Shown here: positions 16,334 to 24,570 of the stretch, piece after piece
Layout: every line of letters starts with the position of its first letter
How positions within the stretch are numbered: position 1 is the stretch's first letter
NCBI RefSeq assembly: GCF_000421345.1
Contig: NZ_ATWV01000009.1
Span: 88,510 to 152,509, forward strand
From: Treponema bryantii NK4A124
Lineage (GTDB): Bacteria; Spirochaetota; Spirochaetia; Treponematales; Treponemataceae
Length of the DNA: 64,000 bases
Reading direction: 5' to 3'
Position numbers and translations under genes: made by a program
The notes under the pieces: generated by a model
Databases searched by the model: none
The model's input: only the letters and a program-made list of their open reading frames with translations
What the model was told of the DNA's origin: nothing

Positions 16334-16375
16334 GAAAAAAATCATCATTTAAAAATCTTCAATTATATAAGTCTT

Positions 16376-16990
16376 TTATAGATCACCAAATTTGTTAATC
16401 AATTCTTTCTTACTGCTTACTGCAAGCTTTGAAAGAATACGTGTCATATAATTATCTACAGCGCGTGTTGTAATTCCCATCTGCTTTGCAATTTCTTCTT
16501 CATTTTTATTCTGGAAAAATAAGCCTGCAAGTTCTTTTTCGCGTTTTGTGAGACTTTGAAAAAGATTTGTGTAAATTACATAATCTGATGTTAGGCTTTC
16601 TTCCATAAAGAAAGTGCCAGTACTAGCCTTTTCCATCGCCTGCAGCAGAACTTCTAAATCTGCATTTTTAGAAACATAACCAACAGCACCTGCCCTTACC
16701 GCCTGCTCAACAATTCCGGCTCCTTTGAACATTGAATAGCAGATGCAGTAAATATTCTTATAATTTTCTTTAATAAAGCGGATAAGTGAAAGTCCGTCTT
16801 CATCTCCAAGGTTGATATCGACAATGCAGATAAGAGGCTGGTATTCAGTTTTGCAGTAATCAGAAAGAAAAGTCTTTGTGTCGCTAACACTTGCAAAAGT
16901 TCCCACACAATGAAAATCACTTTTTTCTTCGATAATTTTACTTACACCCTGTCGCACAAGATTGTGGTCTTCAATCATTATATAATTCAT
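16376..16990 (-). CDS. NarL/LuxR-type response regulator
   Basis: The 204-residue protein (start ATG 16990; a TTG at 17011 would overlap the kinase gene further) has a receiver with phosphoacceptor Asp58 (CIVDINLGDEDG) and switch Lys (YVSKNADL), followed by a LuxR-type helix-turn-helix at about 144-203 (LTKREKELAGLFF, ITTRAVDNYMTRILSKL). It is encoded just after its kinase. Operator-like dyads lie upstream of both flanking secreted-protein genes, so these are its likely targets. Confidence 0.92.
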   Translation of the reverse strand: MNYIMIEDHNLVRQGVSKIIEEKSDFHCVGTFASVSDTKTFLSDYCKTEYQPLICIVDINLGDEDGLSLIRFIKENYKNIYCICYSMFKGAGIVEQAVRAGAVGYVSKNADLEVLLQAMEKASTGTFFMEESLTSDYVIYTNLFQSLTKREKELAGLFFQNKNEEEIAKQMGITTRAVDNYMTRILSKLAVSSKKELINKFGDL

Positions 16991-17000
16991 TTTTTCACCA

Positions 17001-18215
17001 TTATTTCCCAATTTTGATTTGAACTTCAGTACCCTCTCCAGGTTCGGAAAGATATTTTATACTTCCTCCAATTTCGTTCAGACGAAGTTTAATATTCTGC
17101 AAGCCGAAATGAAGATTTTTTATACTTGTGATTTTTGTAGAGTTCATCTGTTCGAGCAGCTTTGAATCAAGACCTTTTCCATCATCAGAAATAAAAATCA
17201 AAAGTCCGCCTTTAAGTTTGTCACTATTAGAAGGACCTCGAATTAAAACCGTTACTTCACCTGCTCCGCTGTGTTTTTCAATATTTGTAAGCAGCTCCAT
17301 AATTATTCTAAAAAGATGATGGAAGGTTATCTGCGGCAGCGAATCAAAATCTGCATCTGGAGTAATTACAAGGGAAGTTTCAATTCCGGTTCGCTTCTGG
17401 TAATTGTCTATAGCATTTTTTAAAGCCTGTGGAAAATTGCCCTTATCCATATTTATTGATGAAAGTGTGTAACAGGTGTTGCGGATATTTTCTATGCATT
17501 CGGTCTGGTTTGTTTTAATCTCTTTTGCAAGTTCAGTATCCGAAACTTTTTCTGCAAGAATTGAAACATAACGCATCTGTTGGGCAACAGAATCATGGAG
17601 CTCAAGTGCAATGCGGCGGCGTTCTTCTTCCTGTCCTTTGTTTGTTGCCTTAAGAATTTTTTCAACTTCAATTCTTCTTGCATAAGTAAACTGATAGAAA
17701 AACAAGAGAGCCATTACTAAAAGAATCAAAACTCCCATCAAAATAATCAGCTGCATAAAAACTGTTCCGCTTTTTTGATAAATCAAACCTTTAGAAATAT
17801 AAAAGGCTGTTACAAGGCGGGATAGTTCTTGTGCATCGCGGTTTTTACAGGCTTCTTCCATATCGGAAATCTGATTATGTACTCCAAACATTGAGTTTGC
17901 AATTTTATAGGTTTTGAGGCCCTTTTCTCTTTCAAGTTCATTTAAGAAATCTTTTTGTGCAGCAGCTATTATTTTCTGATCTGCATCACTTGAGAGAACC
18001 TGATCAAGGCGGAGCCAGGCATTATAAAGTGCAAAATCAAGACTTTCTGTTATATACATCTGTTCGAGAAAAATTGAATCTGTTGTACCGAGTTCTGTGA
18101 TTTTATTAGAAGAAGTCTGATTGTTACTGGATGAAGAATTCTTGCTGCAGGACGAAAAAATAAATAAGGGTAAAAGTAAAAATATAAGTTCAGCACGACG
18201 ATATTTTTTTTTCAT
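17001..18215 (-). CDS. NarX-type sensor histidine kinase with lipoprotein-like N-terminus
   Basis: The 404-residue protein has a HisKA_3 phosphosite His207 (ALELHDSVAQQM) and an HATPase with N-box (ELLTNIEKHSG) and G-boxes (DDGKGL, GLQNIKLRL). The N-terminus resembles a lipoprotein signal (hydrophobic core, then FSSC with Cys23, followed by a Ser/Asn-rich tail). A second membrane segment is at 152-175, so residues 24-151 would form the external sensor. The message is probably leaderless: TATAAT lies 8 bp before the ATG and no Shine-Dalgarno is present. Confidence 0.9.
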   Translation of the reverse strand: MKKKYRRAELIFLLLPLFIFSSCSKNSSSSNNQTSSNKITELGTTDSIFLEQMYITESLDFALYNAWLRLDQVLSSDADQKIIAAAQKDFLNELEREKGLKTYKIANSMFGVHNQISDMEEACKNRDAQELSRLVTAFYISKGLIYQKSGTVFMQLIILMGVLILLVMALLFFYQFTYARRIEVEKILKATNKGQEEERRRIALELHDSVAQQMRYVSILAEKVSDTELAKEIKTNQTECIENIRNTCYTLSSINMDKGNFPQALKNAIDNYQKRTGIETSLVITPDADFDSLPQITFHHLFRIIMELLTNIEKHSGAGEVTVLIRGPSNSDKLKGGLLIFISDDGKGLDSKLLEQMNSTKITSIKNLHFGLQNIKLRLNEIGGSIKYLSEPGEGTEVQIKIGK

Positions 18216-18223
18216 ATCGTTTA

Positions 18224-18252
18224 ATTATATCATGGAATTTTACAGATTGCCA
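18224..18252 (-). promoter_or_regulatory. Predicted promoter of the kinase-regulator operon
   Basis: TGGCAA (18252-18247), 17 bp, TATAAT (18229-18224), then 8 bp to the ATG at 18215. The dyad at 18277-18289 lies just upstream, so the response regulator could also act on its own operon. Confidence 0.5.
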
Positions 18253-18276
18253 TTACGAAAAACGGTGAATAAATTC

Positions 18277-18330
18277 ATCAAAATTTGATTATTTTGTTCT
18301 CACTACAAATCAATTAATTTGAAGTAAAAT
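18277..18330 (+). promoter_or_regulatory. Promoter plus operator, partner of 16280-16333
   Basis: Dyad ATCAAAATTTGAT (18277-18289), 8 bp, TCTCACTACAAA (18298-18309) with -35 position ACTACA (18302-18307), 17 bp, TAAAAT (18325-18330). Order, spacing and the 12-base box match the promoter of the gene starting at 16262. Confidence 0.7.
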
Positions 18331-18358
18331 TAGTCAACTAAAATTAAGGAGAAATTTA

Positions 18359-20215
18359 ATGAAAAAACTATTATTTACAATTGTGCTGTTTTCTTCGTTA
18401 GCTGTACTTAGTTTCGCTGCACCAAAGAAAGAAAAAGCTGATGAGAAAAAAACAAACTATGTCAAACTGGATCCAAAAAAGAAGTTTGCCATTGAAGGCG
18501 TGGAGCTGGGAAGTCTTGAATGGTGTCAGGATGATGCAAAGCTTACCGCTAAAGGGGAACTTATCTGGAATAAGGATAAAAGTGACGATTGGCTTCATTT
18601 TGGATGGGATCTTCGCGGTACTGATTTGAGTCAGTATGGTGCACTCCGCATTGAAATTGCATCATTTACTGATAGAGAAGATTTACGTGTAGAAATGGCA
18701 AATCCTGCAAGTTTAGGCGACGCTACATTTGCATTTGAAAAAGACGGTATCTGTTATGTTTTCTTTGATGGTTCTGGCAGATGGTATGGAGATATGAAAA
18801 ATCCGGATCCTGAAGAAGGATACGAGATTAGATTTTTAGCAAAAAAAGCAAATATGCCAAAAACAGTCATTAAAAGTATTGAACTTATAAATAAAGAAGA
18901 TATTCCTGATGCTTCAGATCTTGAATTGATGGGTGTTCCATTTGGAAGTCAATCCTGGCAAACTCATATTATGGGAAAAGAAATAACCTGGTTAAAGGGT
19001 GAAATTGATGGTAATGCCGGTTGGAATTTTACAGAAGTTGACCTTTCTGAATATGACAGAATCCGTGTTGAACTAGAAAGTAATGACGCAACTAACATTG
19101 AACTCTCACTTAATAGTAAAGACTGGAAAAATTACCATACCTTCTATGAGCTGGAGCAAAATGTTCTTGAAGCTGATTTAACAGGTGAAGGTGCCGGATA
19201 TAAAAATGATGATTCACTTCCTTTGGATAAATCTGATGGACTGTATGTATATATTCATCAATATAATGGTGGAAAACCAAGAACAAAGGATATGCATACT
19301 GTTGTAAAAAGCGTTCAGCTTTTGAAAGGTAAAAGACAGATTAATGAAAATCTGAAATTGCTTGGTTCTGATTTCGGATCAAGTCGTGGAAGTGCTTATA
19401 TTTCTGATGGTGGTAAGGTTGAATGGATTTTACCAAAGAAAGACTGGGATGCATGTGCCGGCTGGAATGTTAGAGGTATAGACTTTACTGGTTACGAAAA
19501 GATTCGAATTGAATTAGATCCTGAATCAGCAAAGCTTCCTTATGAAATCAGAATGACACAGGATGATTGTCATATTGGATATAATTTTACATCTCCAACT
19601 GTTATTGAAGCTAATCTTGATGGAAGCGGATACAGCTGGTCCTGGCCAGATGGAGCAAAATGGGATTCATCAAAAGGTATTAATGAAATTCAAATCCGCT
19701 TGTGGTGGCAGAAATCTGGTGTTGAAAATCAGAAATCTATTGTAAAATCTGTTACTTTAGTAAAAGCTGGAGAAGGACCACAGTTGCCGGATAGACTTCT
19801 TTTGAATGGTGCAAAGCTTGGTTCAAGGAAATGGCCTTCTACTTCATGGCTTGATGATGATTATGCAATTAACTGGGCAAAAGAAAAGTATGAAGAATTT
19901 GGCTGGAGAGTTGAAAAACTTGAAGGGGATATTCTCGAAGTAAAAGTAACATCAACAGATGTTCCTTTAAATCTGAAAATACGTGATAACAAGAAAAATG
20001 AGGCAGAATGGACTGATGATGGTTCTCATATCTTCCGCATTGATTTGAAAACAAAGAAAATGCTACGCGCTAATGGCAGTAAAAAAGAGCCAAACTGGAC
20101 AAGTCAGACCAAAAAATTTGATTTCTCAGAAGGTGGTGAAGTTTTACTTCTTCCTACAAACGGAGTTTTCAAAGAAGGCAAGAAAACTGTTATTGAGTAT
20201 GTTAAAGTAGAGTAA
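18359..20215 (+). CDS. Secreted protein with four tandem CBM-like repeats
   Basis: After a signal peptide (ending near LSFAA), the 618-residue protein has four repeats starting near residues 48, 195, 340 and 483. Each opens with an LGS or FGS motif followed by a Trp-rich stretch, and repeats 1-3 continue with GW(D/N) and a Y..IRIE strand (AGWNFTEVDLSEYDRIRVEL; AGWNVRGIDFTGYEKIRIEL). The aromatic, beta-rich pattern suggests carbohydrate-binding sandwiches, with no catalytic domain. AAGGAG precedes the ATG. Coregulation with the protein at 14400-16262 is inferred from the shared promoter. Confidence 0.7.
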   Translation: MKKLLFTIVLFSSLAVLSFAAPKKEKADEKKTNYVKLDPKKKFAIEGVELGSLEWCQDDAKLTAKGELIWNKDKSDDWLHFGWDLRGTDLSQYGALRIEIASFTDREDLRVEMANPASLGDATFAFEKDGICYVFFDGSGRWYGDMKNPDPEEGYEIRFLAKKANMPKTVIKSIELINKEDIPDASDLELMGVPFGSQSWQTHIMGKEITWLKGEIDGNAGWNFTEVDLSEYDRIRVELESNDATNIELSLNSKDWKNYHTFYELEQNVLEADLTGEGAGYKNDDSLPLDKSDGLYVYIHQYNGGKPRTKDMHTVVKSVQLLKGKRQINENLKLLGSDFGSSRGSAYISDGGKVEWILPKKDWDACAGWNVRGIDFTGYEKIRIELDPESAKLPYEIRMTQDDCHIGYNFTSPTVIEANLDGSGYSWSWPDGAKWDSSKGINEIQIRLWWQKSGVENQKSIVKSVTLVKAGEGPQLPDRLLLNGAKLGSRKWPSTSWLDDDYAINWAKEKYEEFGWRVEKLEGDILEVKVTSTDVPLNLKIRDNKKNEAEWTDDGSHIFRIDLKTKKMLRANGSKKEPNWTSQTKKFDFSEGGEVLLLPTNGVFKEGKKTVIEYVKVE

Positions 20216-20218
20216 GCC

Positions 20219-20295
20219 ATGGATTGCCACGTCGCTGCGCTCCTCGCAATGACGTGGTCATAACCGTCATTGCGAGCCGAAGGCGAAGCAATCCA
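20219..20295. repeat. Type C repeat pair (GGATTGC...GCAATGACG)
   Basis: Two copies lie head to head: ATGGATTGCCACGTCGCTGC...CGCAATGACG, then CCGTCATTGCGAG...GCAATCCA. It separates the convergent secreted-protein gene and the ABC permease gene and ends at the permease stop codon. Confidence 0.8.
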
Positions 20296-21150
20296 CTAGC
20301 CTTTCAGGCCGCCCGTACTTACGCCGTTTACAATGTATTTTCTTGTAAGAATAAAAAGAATAATCATTGGCAGAACGACTATGGTTGAGGCGGCCATTAA
20401 ATATTCTGAATAACTTGCGGCTTCGGTTGTAAAAACCTGAAGTCCGTAAGGCAGCGTGCGGCTCTTTGCATCAGATGTTACGTAAAGAGGCCACATAAAG
20501 CTGTTCCATGAAGAAAGTGCATTCAAAAGAATAATTGTAAAAATCGAAGGCTTTGCAATCGGCACCATAATGCGCCACAAATAGATCCAGTTGCTTGCCC
20601 CGTCTATGCGGGCTGAATAATAAAGACTGTCAGAAATCGTATCAAAGAAATTCTTCAAAATATAAGTGTAAAAGATGCTCGAAATAAAAGGCATTACAAG
20701 AGCCGGAATTGTGTTGTAGAGCTTTATCTTTACGATTGTGGTATAGTTAGTGATGATTAACATTTCAAAAGGAATCATCATCAGACTGAGCAGAATTGAA
20801 AAGATAAGGCTGCGGCCCGGGAACTTCATTTTTGAAAAGGCAAAGGCTGCAAGAATTGTTGTGGTGGTTGTTGTGAGAACAGAAAGCACCATTACAATTA
20901 CAGAGTTAATAAAATATTTTCCAAAGGGAGCCATAGAAAAGGCTTCGCGGTAATTTACAAAAGAAAAGCTTGCAGGCCAGAATTTCGGCGGAAACATTAT
21001 TGCTTCGGCGTGAGTTTTGAAGGATGTGAGAATCATCCAGATGAAGGGGAAAATCATTAAGAGGGAGCCGAGGATGAGGAAGAGATAGACTGGTGTTTTT
21101 CGAAGGACTTCGCGCCAGTCAGGTTTTGTTCCAGAAGTGATTTTTTTCAT
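20296..21150 (-). CDS. Sugar ABC transporter permease, MalG type
   Basis: The 284-residue CUT1-type permease has six membrane segments and the EAA-loop region YYSARIDGASNWIYLWRIMV that docks on the ATPase. It is the last gene of the operon binding protein, ATPase, MalF-type permease, this gene, and overlaps the previous one by 4 bp. The substrate is not evident from the permease. Confidence 0.93.
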   Translation of the reverse strand: MKKITSGTKPDWREVLRKTPVYLFLILGSLLMIFPFIWMILTSFKTHAEAIMFPPKFWPASFSFVNYREAFSMAPFGKYFINSVIVMVLSVLTTTTTTILAAFAFSKMKFPGRSLIFSILLSLMMIPFEMLIITNYTTIVKIKLYNTIPALVMPFISSIFYTYILKNFFDTISDSLYYSARIDGASNWIYLWRIMVPIAKPSIFTIILLNALSSWNSFMWPLYVTSDAKSRTLPYGLQVFTTEAASYSEYLMAASTIVVLPMIILFILTRKYIVNGVSTGGLKG

Positions 21151-22055
21151 TTGAGCCCCTTCCTTCCCATCCGCTTTTTGAGATACAATTCAAGCAGAGT
21201 AACTACAAAAATACAGAGGAAAAGAATAACGGCAGCGGCGGCGGCATAACCGTACTTTCGTTTTTCCATCATTGCGTATCTGATGTAATAAACAACGGTA
21301 TAGAGATTATAGTAAGGTCCAGGCTTTCCGTAGAAGAGCGGATAAAGCTCGCTGAAAACCTTAAAGCAGCTGATGGTGTTTACAATGCAGACTAAGAAGA
21401 TTGTAGGCGAAAGGAGCGGAACTGTAATGCGGAAAAAAATACGCACAGGCTTTGCACCGTCCACGCGGGCTACTGTATAATAAGTTTCGTTGATATTCTG
21501 CATGTCCGAGAGCAGAATGATAATTGTAAAAGGAAGAATATTCCAGGTACCGAATATGATAAGAGCTAAAAGTGACCAGCGTGATTCAGTCACCCAGCCG
21601 ATTTTTTCAATTCCAAATTTAGAAAGCAGCCAGTTGATAATTCCGTACTGCTGGTTATACATAAGGCGCCAGATAAGACCAACGGCAGTTACAGAAGTTA
21701 CCATTGGTAAGAAGAAAGCTGTCTGAAAAATAGCGGAGCCCCTCACCTTTTTGTTCAAAAGATTTGCAAAGAAAAGTGCGATTGCGGTACTGACAGGAAC
21801 AACGAATAAAACGTAAAGAGCTGTATTTTTTAAGCCTGATGTAAACTTATCATCTGTTAAAACATATTTATAATTCTCAAAATTACAAGCTTTGAAGGTG
21901 CCTCGAAGATAGCTGTAGTTTTCCTTAAAAGAAATTGTAAAAACATTGATTACAGGATAAAGGGTAAAAATGATTATGAAAATTAAAAAGGGAGAAAGAT
22001 AAAGCCAGGGCTCTATTTTGGAAAATAACTCACGACGTTTTGGTGAAAAACTCAA
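21147..22055 (-). CDS. Sugar ABC transporter permease, MalF type
   Basis: The 302-residue permease starts with a cytoplasmic lead (PKRRELFSKIEPWLYLSPFL) and has six membrane segments with the EAA-loop region TYYTVARVDGAKPVRIFFRI. It pairs with the MalG-type subunit. It overlaps the ATPase gene and the next permease gene by 4 bp each, indicating coupled translation. Confidence 0.93.
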   Translation of the reverse strand: MSFSPKRRELFSKIEPWLYLSPFLIFIIIFTLYPVINVFTISFKENYSYLRGTFKACNFENYKYVLTDDKFTSGLKNTALYVLFVVPVSTAIALFFANLLNKKVRGSAIFQTAFFLPMVTSVTAVGLIWRLMYNQQYGIINWLLSKFGIEKIGWVTESRWSLLALIIFGTWNILPFTIIILLSDMQNINETYYTVARVDGAKPVRIFFRITVPLLSPTIFLVCIVNTISCFKVFSELYPLFYGKPGPYYNLYTVVYYIRYAMMEKRKYGYAAAAAVILFLCIFVVTLLELYLKKRMGRKGLK

Positions 22056-23065
22056 GACAATCTCCTGCCTTCTTTATCAAAAGTGAAGACGCCTTTTTTC
22101 TTTAGGCTAACCTTTATTTTTGAACCGGTGGCCAGGGCAGAATCTTCCAGATTCAAAATAGCGCGCACGGTATTTCCAAGATATGTCATTGTAACAATCT
22201 GGTCTTTTCCCATTTCGCTGATGAATTGGATTTCTGCTTCGATTCCGTTTGGATCAAGAGTAAAAGCTTCCGGGCGGATGGCGACGGTAGTTGCGGTGGT
22301 TTCGATACGCTCGCTTTGCTCGCACTCAACCACCGAGGCCGGAAGTTTGTTTGCCGGAGGATTACCCAAAAACTCTGCTACAAAAAGGCAGTTAGGATTA
22401 ACATACAATTCCTGACAAAGGCCGCTCTGAATCAAAAGTCCGTCCTTCATCAAAAGAATTGAATCAGAAATAGACATTGCCTCTTCCTGATCGTGAGTTA
22501 CAAAAACAGTAGTAACGCCAGTCTCTTTCTGAATGCGGCGGATTTCTTCGCGCATTTCGAGGCGGAGTCTGGCGTCAAGATTTGAAAGCGGCTCGTCCAT
22601 CAAAAGCAGCTGAGGCTTTTTTACCATTGCACGGGCAATTGCAACTCTCTGCTGCTGGCCACCGCTGAGTTCGGAAGGATAACGTCGCAAAAGATTATCA
22701 ACATGAACAAGCTTTGCAATTTCCTCTACCCTTGCCTTACGCTCATCCTTTTTCACTTTTAAAACTTCCAGTGGAAAAGCAATGTTTTCGGCAACCGTCA
22801 TATGAGGATAAAGTGCATAGTTCTGAAATACCATGCCGATATTTCTCTGGTCAGGAGGAAGCTTTGTTACATTCTTGTCATCAAAAAAAATCTGACCTTG
22901 AGTAACCGGAATAATTCCGCAAAGCATATTGAGCAAAGTTGATTTTCCGCAGCCTGAAGGTCCGAGCAGACAAATCAAATGCCCGTCTTCAAGCTCTGCG
23001 GAAAAGTTACTAACCGCTGTGGTGTGACCAAAAGTTTTTGTTACGTTATCGATTCGAACGCGCAT
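22052..23065 (-). CDS. Sugar ABC transporter ATPase, MsmK/UgpC type
   Basis: The 337-residue protein has Walker A GPSGCGKST (about 36-44), signature LSGGQQQR (about 134-141), Walker B LLLMDEPLSNLD, and a C-terminal OB-fold regulatory region (VAIRPEAF). The segment SVVECEQSERIETT at about residues 244-257 is encoded by a type A palindromic repeat (22294-22335) in the first part of the C-terminal region. Having a dedicated ATPase in the operon contrasts with organisms that share one MsmK among several transporters. Confidence 0.93.
   Translation of the reverse strand: MRVRIDNVTKTFGHTTAVSNFSAELEDGHLICLLGPSGCGKSTLLNMLCGIIPVTQGQIFFDDKNVTKLPPDQRNIGMVFQNYALYPHMTVAENIAFPLEVLKVKKDERKARVEEIAKLVHVDNLLRRYPSELSGGQQQRVAIARAMVKKPQLLLMDEPLSNLDARLRLEMREEIRRIQKETGVTTVFVTHDQEEAMSISDSILLMKDGLLIQSGLCQELYVNPNCLFVAEFLGNPPANKLPASVVECEQSERIETTATTVAIRPEAFTLDPNGIEAEIQFISEMGKDQIVTMTYLGNTVRAILNLEDSALATGSKIKVSLKKKGVFTFDKEGRRLS
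22294..22335. repeat. Type A palindrome, copy inside the ABC ATPase gene
   Basis: The outer arms CGGTGGTT and AACCACCG surround an inner stem GCTCGC / GCGAGC form. It is the longer intergenic-type variant but lies in frame in the C-terminal region of the ATPase. Confidence 0.85.
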
Positions 23066-24339
23066 TATCTACCATTCAAAGCGTCGTTACACTGCTTTTC
23101 AATTGCAGCAACGGCTTCCTTAGCTGACATCTTACCATCAACTACATAGTTCAAGTATTCTTCAAGAATCTTACGAACAGCAGCAGAACCGGTTACGTTA
23201 GGGAAAGAACCTGATACCGGCATGTTAGCCTGAACATAAGGAAGAGCGGAAGTTGCAGGAAGATTCTTAAGATAAGCAACATATTCAGGATAATCAGCTG
23301 ATGTACCATAAGGACAAAGTGCAGAGTTTGCAATAGCCCACTTAGCGGCATTTTCACGGTTGAGGAAGAACTTAACAAATTCATAAGCACCTTCATCTAC
23401 AGCATCATTTCTGTGAAGGAAGATAGGACCACGGTTCCATGCAGTATAGAAATCACCTGCAATCCACTTAGCCATGCCTAACTCACCCTTACCTTCAACC
23501 ATCTGAATGTACTGATCGTTTACACAAGAACCAGAGAAGGAAGCAATATCACCATTTGCCAAATCCTCAGAAGAATAGCGGCCGATTGTGTTGAAAGAGA
23601 AATAACCTTTTTTACAGTTATCAGCATACCACTGGTAGATTTCTTCGAGCTTTGGACCACAGAAGTTTACACGCTTGTTAGCAACATCAATATAGCCAAG
23701 GCCGTTATGCATAATCAGCTCCTGAATGTTGTCTACAAGACCGTCTGAATGGAAGCCTGGAATACCCTTCTTCTCTTTGATTGTCTTTGAAACTGCAACA
23801 AGTTCATCCCAGTTAGTTGGTGGATTAAGACCAAGTTCCTTAAAGATTGTTTTATTATAGAAAAAAACAGGACCAGTTGTACAACCAGGAAGATAATAGA
23901 TTCCACCATCTTCAAAGCCGAGAACATCAGTTTTCATTGCTTCTGGCAATGAGTCGATGATGTTCTGCATTGTCTTATCGCCTTTCTTAAGATCCTTTTT
24001 GATATACTTGCGGATATCGATTGCAAGACCTTCGTTAGCATAATCTACGGCTGTAGTTCCATAATTGAAAATGATACTAGGGCCAATTCCGTTTGCAACA
24101 GCATTGTAAACTGTGTCAGCAAAGCCTGCATAATCCTGATTCTTTACTTCTACCTTGTATTTTGTCTGGCTTACATTAAAGCGGTCTGCAGCGTCATTGA
24201 GGGCTGCTGCCTGCTTACCATTGTAAGTGTGCCAGATTTCAACAGTTGTAATTTTGTTTTTTGATTTTTTAGCACCGGCTGCGAATACAAGGCCAGATAC
24301 CATTACCATTGAAAGTAAGAGAGTTGTAATTTTTTTCAT
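23065..24339 (-). CDS. Extracellular sugar-binding protein of ABC transporter
   Basis: The 424-residue protein has a signal peptide (MKKITTLLLSMVMVSGLVFA) and the SBP_bac_1 pattern VEIWHTYNGKQAAALNDAAD with a C-terminal cap. The opening is similar to the UgpB branch, which binds glycerol-phosphate or oligosaccharides, but the ligand cannot be fixed. No lipobox Cys is seen, so it is probably free in the periplasm. It is first in the operon and overlaps the ATPase gene by 1 bp. Confidence 0.92.
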   Translation of the reverse strand: MKKITTLLLSMVMVSGLVFAAGAKKSKNKITTVEIWHTYNGKQAAALNDAADRFNVSQTKYKVEVKNQDYAGFADTVYNAVANGIGPSIIFNYGTTAVDYANEGLAIDIRKYIKKDLKKGDKTMQNIIDSLPEAMKTDVLGFEDGGIYYLPGCTTGPVFFYNKTIFKELGLNPPTNWDELVAVSKTIKEKKGIPGFHSDGLVDNIQELIMHNGLGYIDVANKRVNFCGPKLEEIYQWYADNCKKGYFSFNTIGRYSSEDLANGDIASFSGSCVNDQYIQMVEGKGELGMAKWIAGDFYTAWNRGPIFLHRNDAVDEGAYEFVKFFLNRENAAKWAIANSALCPYGTSADYPEYVAYLKNLPATSALPYVQANMPVSGSFPNVTGSAAVRKILEEYLNYVVDGKMSAKEAVAAIEKQCNDALNGR

Positions 24340-24374
24340 TGAGATACTCCTGAGTCCGCGTTTTGCGGAAATAA

Positions 24375-24401
24375 TGTCATCCTCGGGCTTGACCCGGGGA
24401 T
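24375..24401. repeat. Type B repeat variant, ABC operon leader
   Basis: GTCATCCTCGGGCTTGACCC followed by GGGGATC is a diverged type B unit. It lies in the long 5' leader of the binding-protein gene. Confidence 0.6.
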
Positions 24402-24465
24402 CTGATTCGCGTTGCCGTCGTGAGGCAGGGAAAGTGATGTGGAGTTCATCACTGCGGGATGGCTC

Positions 24466-24503
24466 ATATTAGCATTAATCGTTTAATTATTCAATTAATT
24501 GAA
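24466..24503 (-). promoter_or_regulatory. Predicted ABC operon promoter with palindrome over the -35
   Basis: TTGAAT (24494-24489), 17 bp, TAATAT (24471-24466). The perfect 14-bp palindrome TTCAATTAATTGAA (24490-24503) overlaps the -35 box and is a candidate operator; it also lies about 30 bp upstream of the divergent esterase promoter. Confidence 0.55.
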
Positions 24504-24535
24504 GCAATCCATATCAACCTATTACACAATTGTAT

Positions 24536-24564
24536 TTTACAAAATCAAAAATAATTATTATATT
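24536..24564 (+). promoter_or_regulatory. Predicted esterase promoter, leaderless type
   Basis: TTTACA (24536-24541), 17 bp, TATATT (24559-24564), then 6 bp to the ATG at 24571 with no Shine-Dalgarno. Confidence 0.5.
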
Positions 24565-24570
24565 ATAAAC

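Noticed and set aside
20296..24339. A named glycerol-3-phosphate (ugp) transporter
   Set aside because: The binding protein opening resembles UgpB, but ligand residues cannot be judged by eye and CUT1 transporters are easily confused, so no gene symbols were given.
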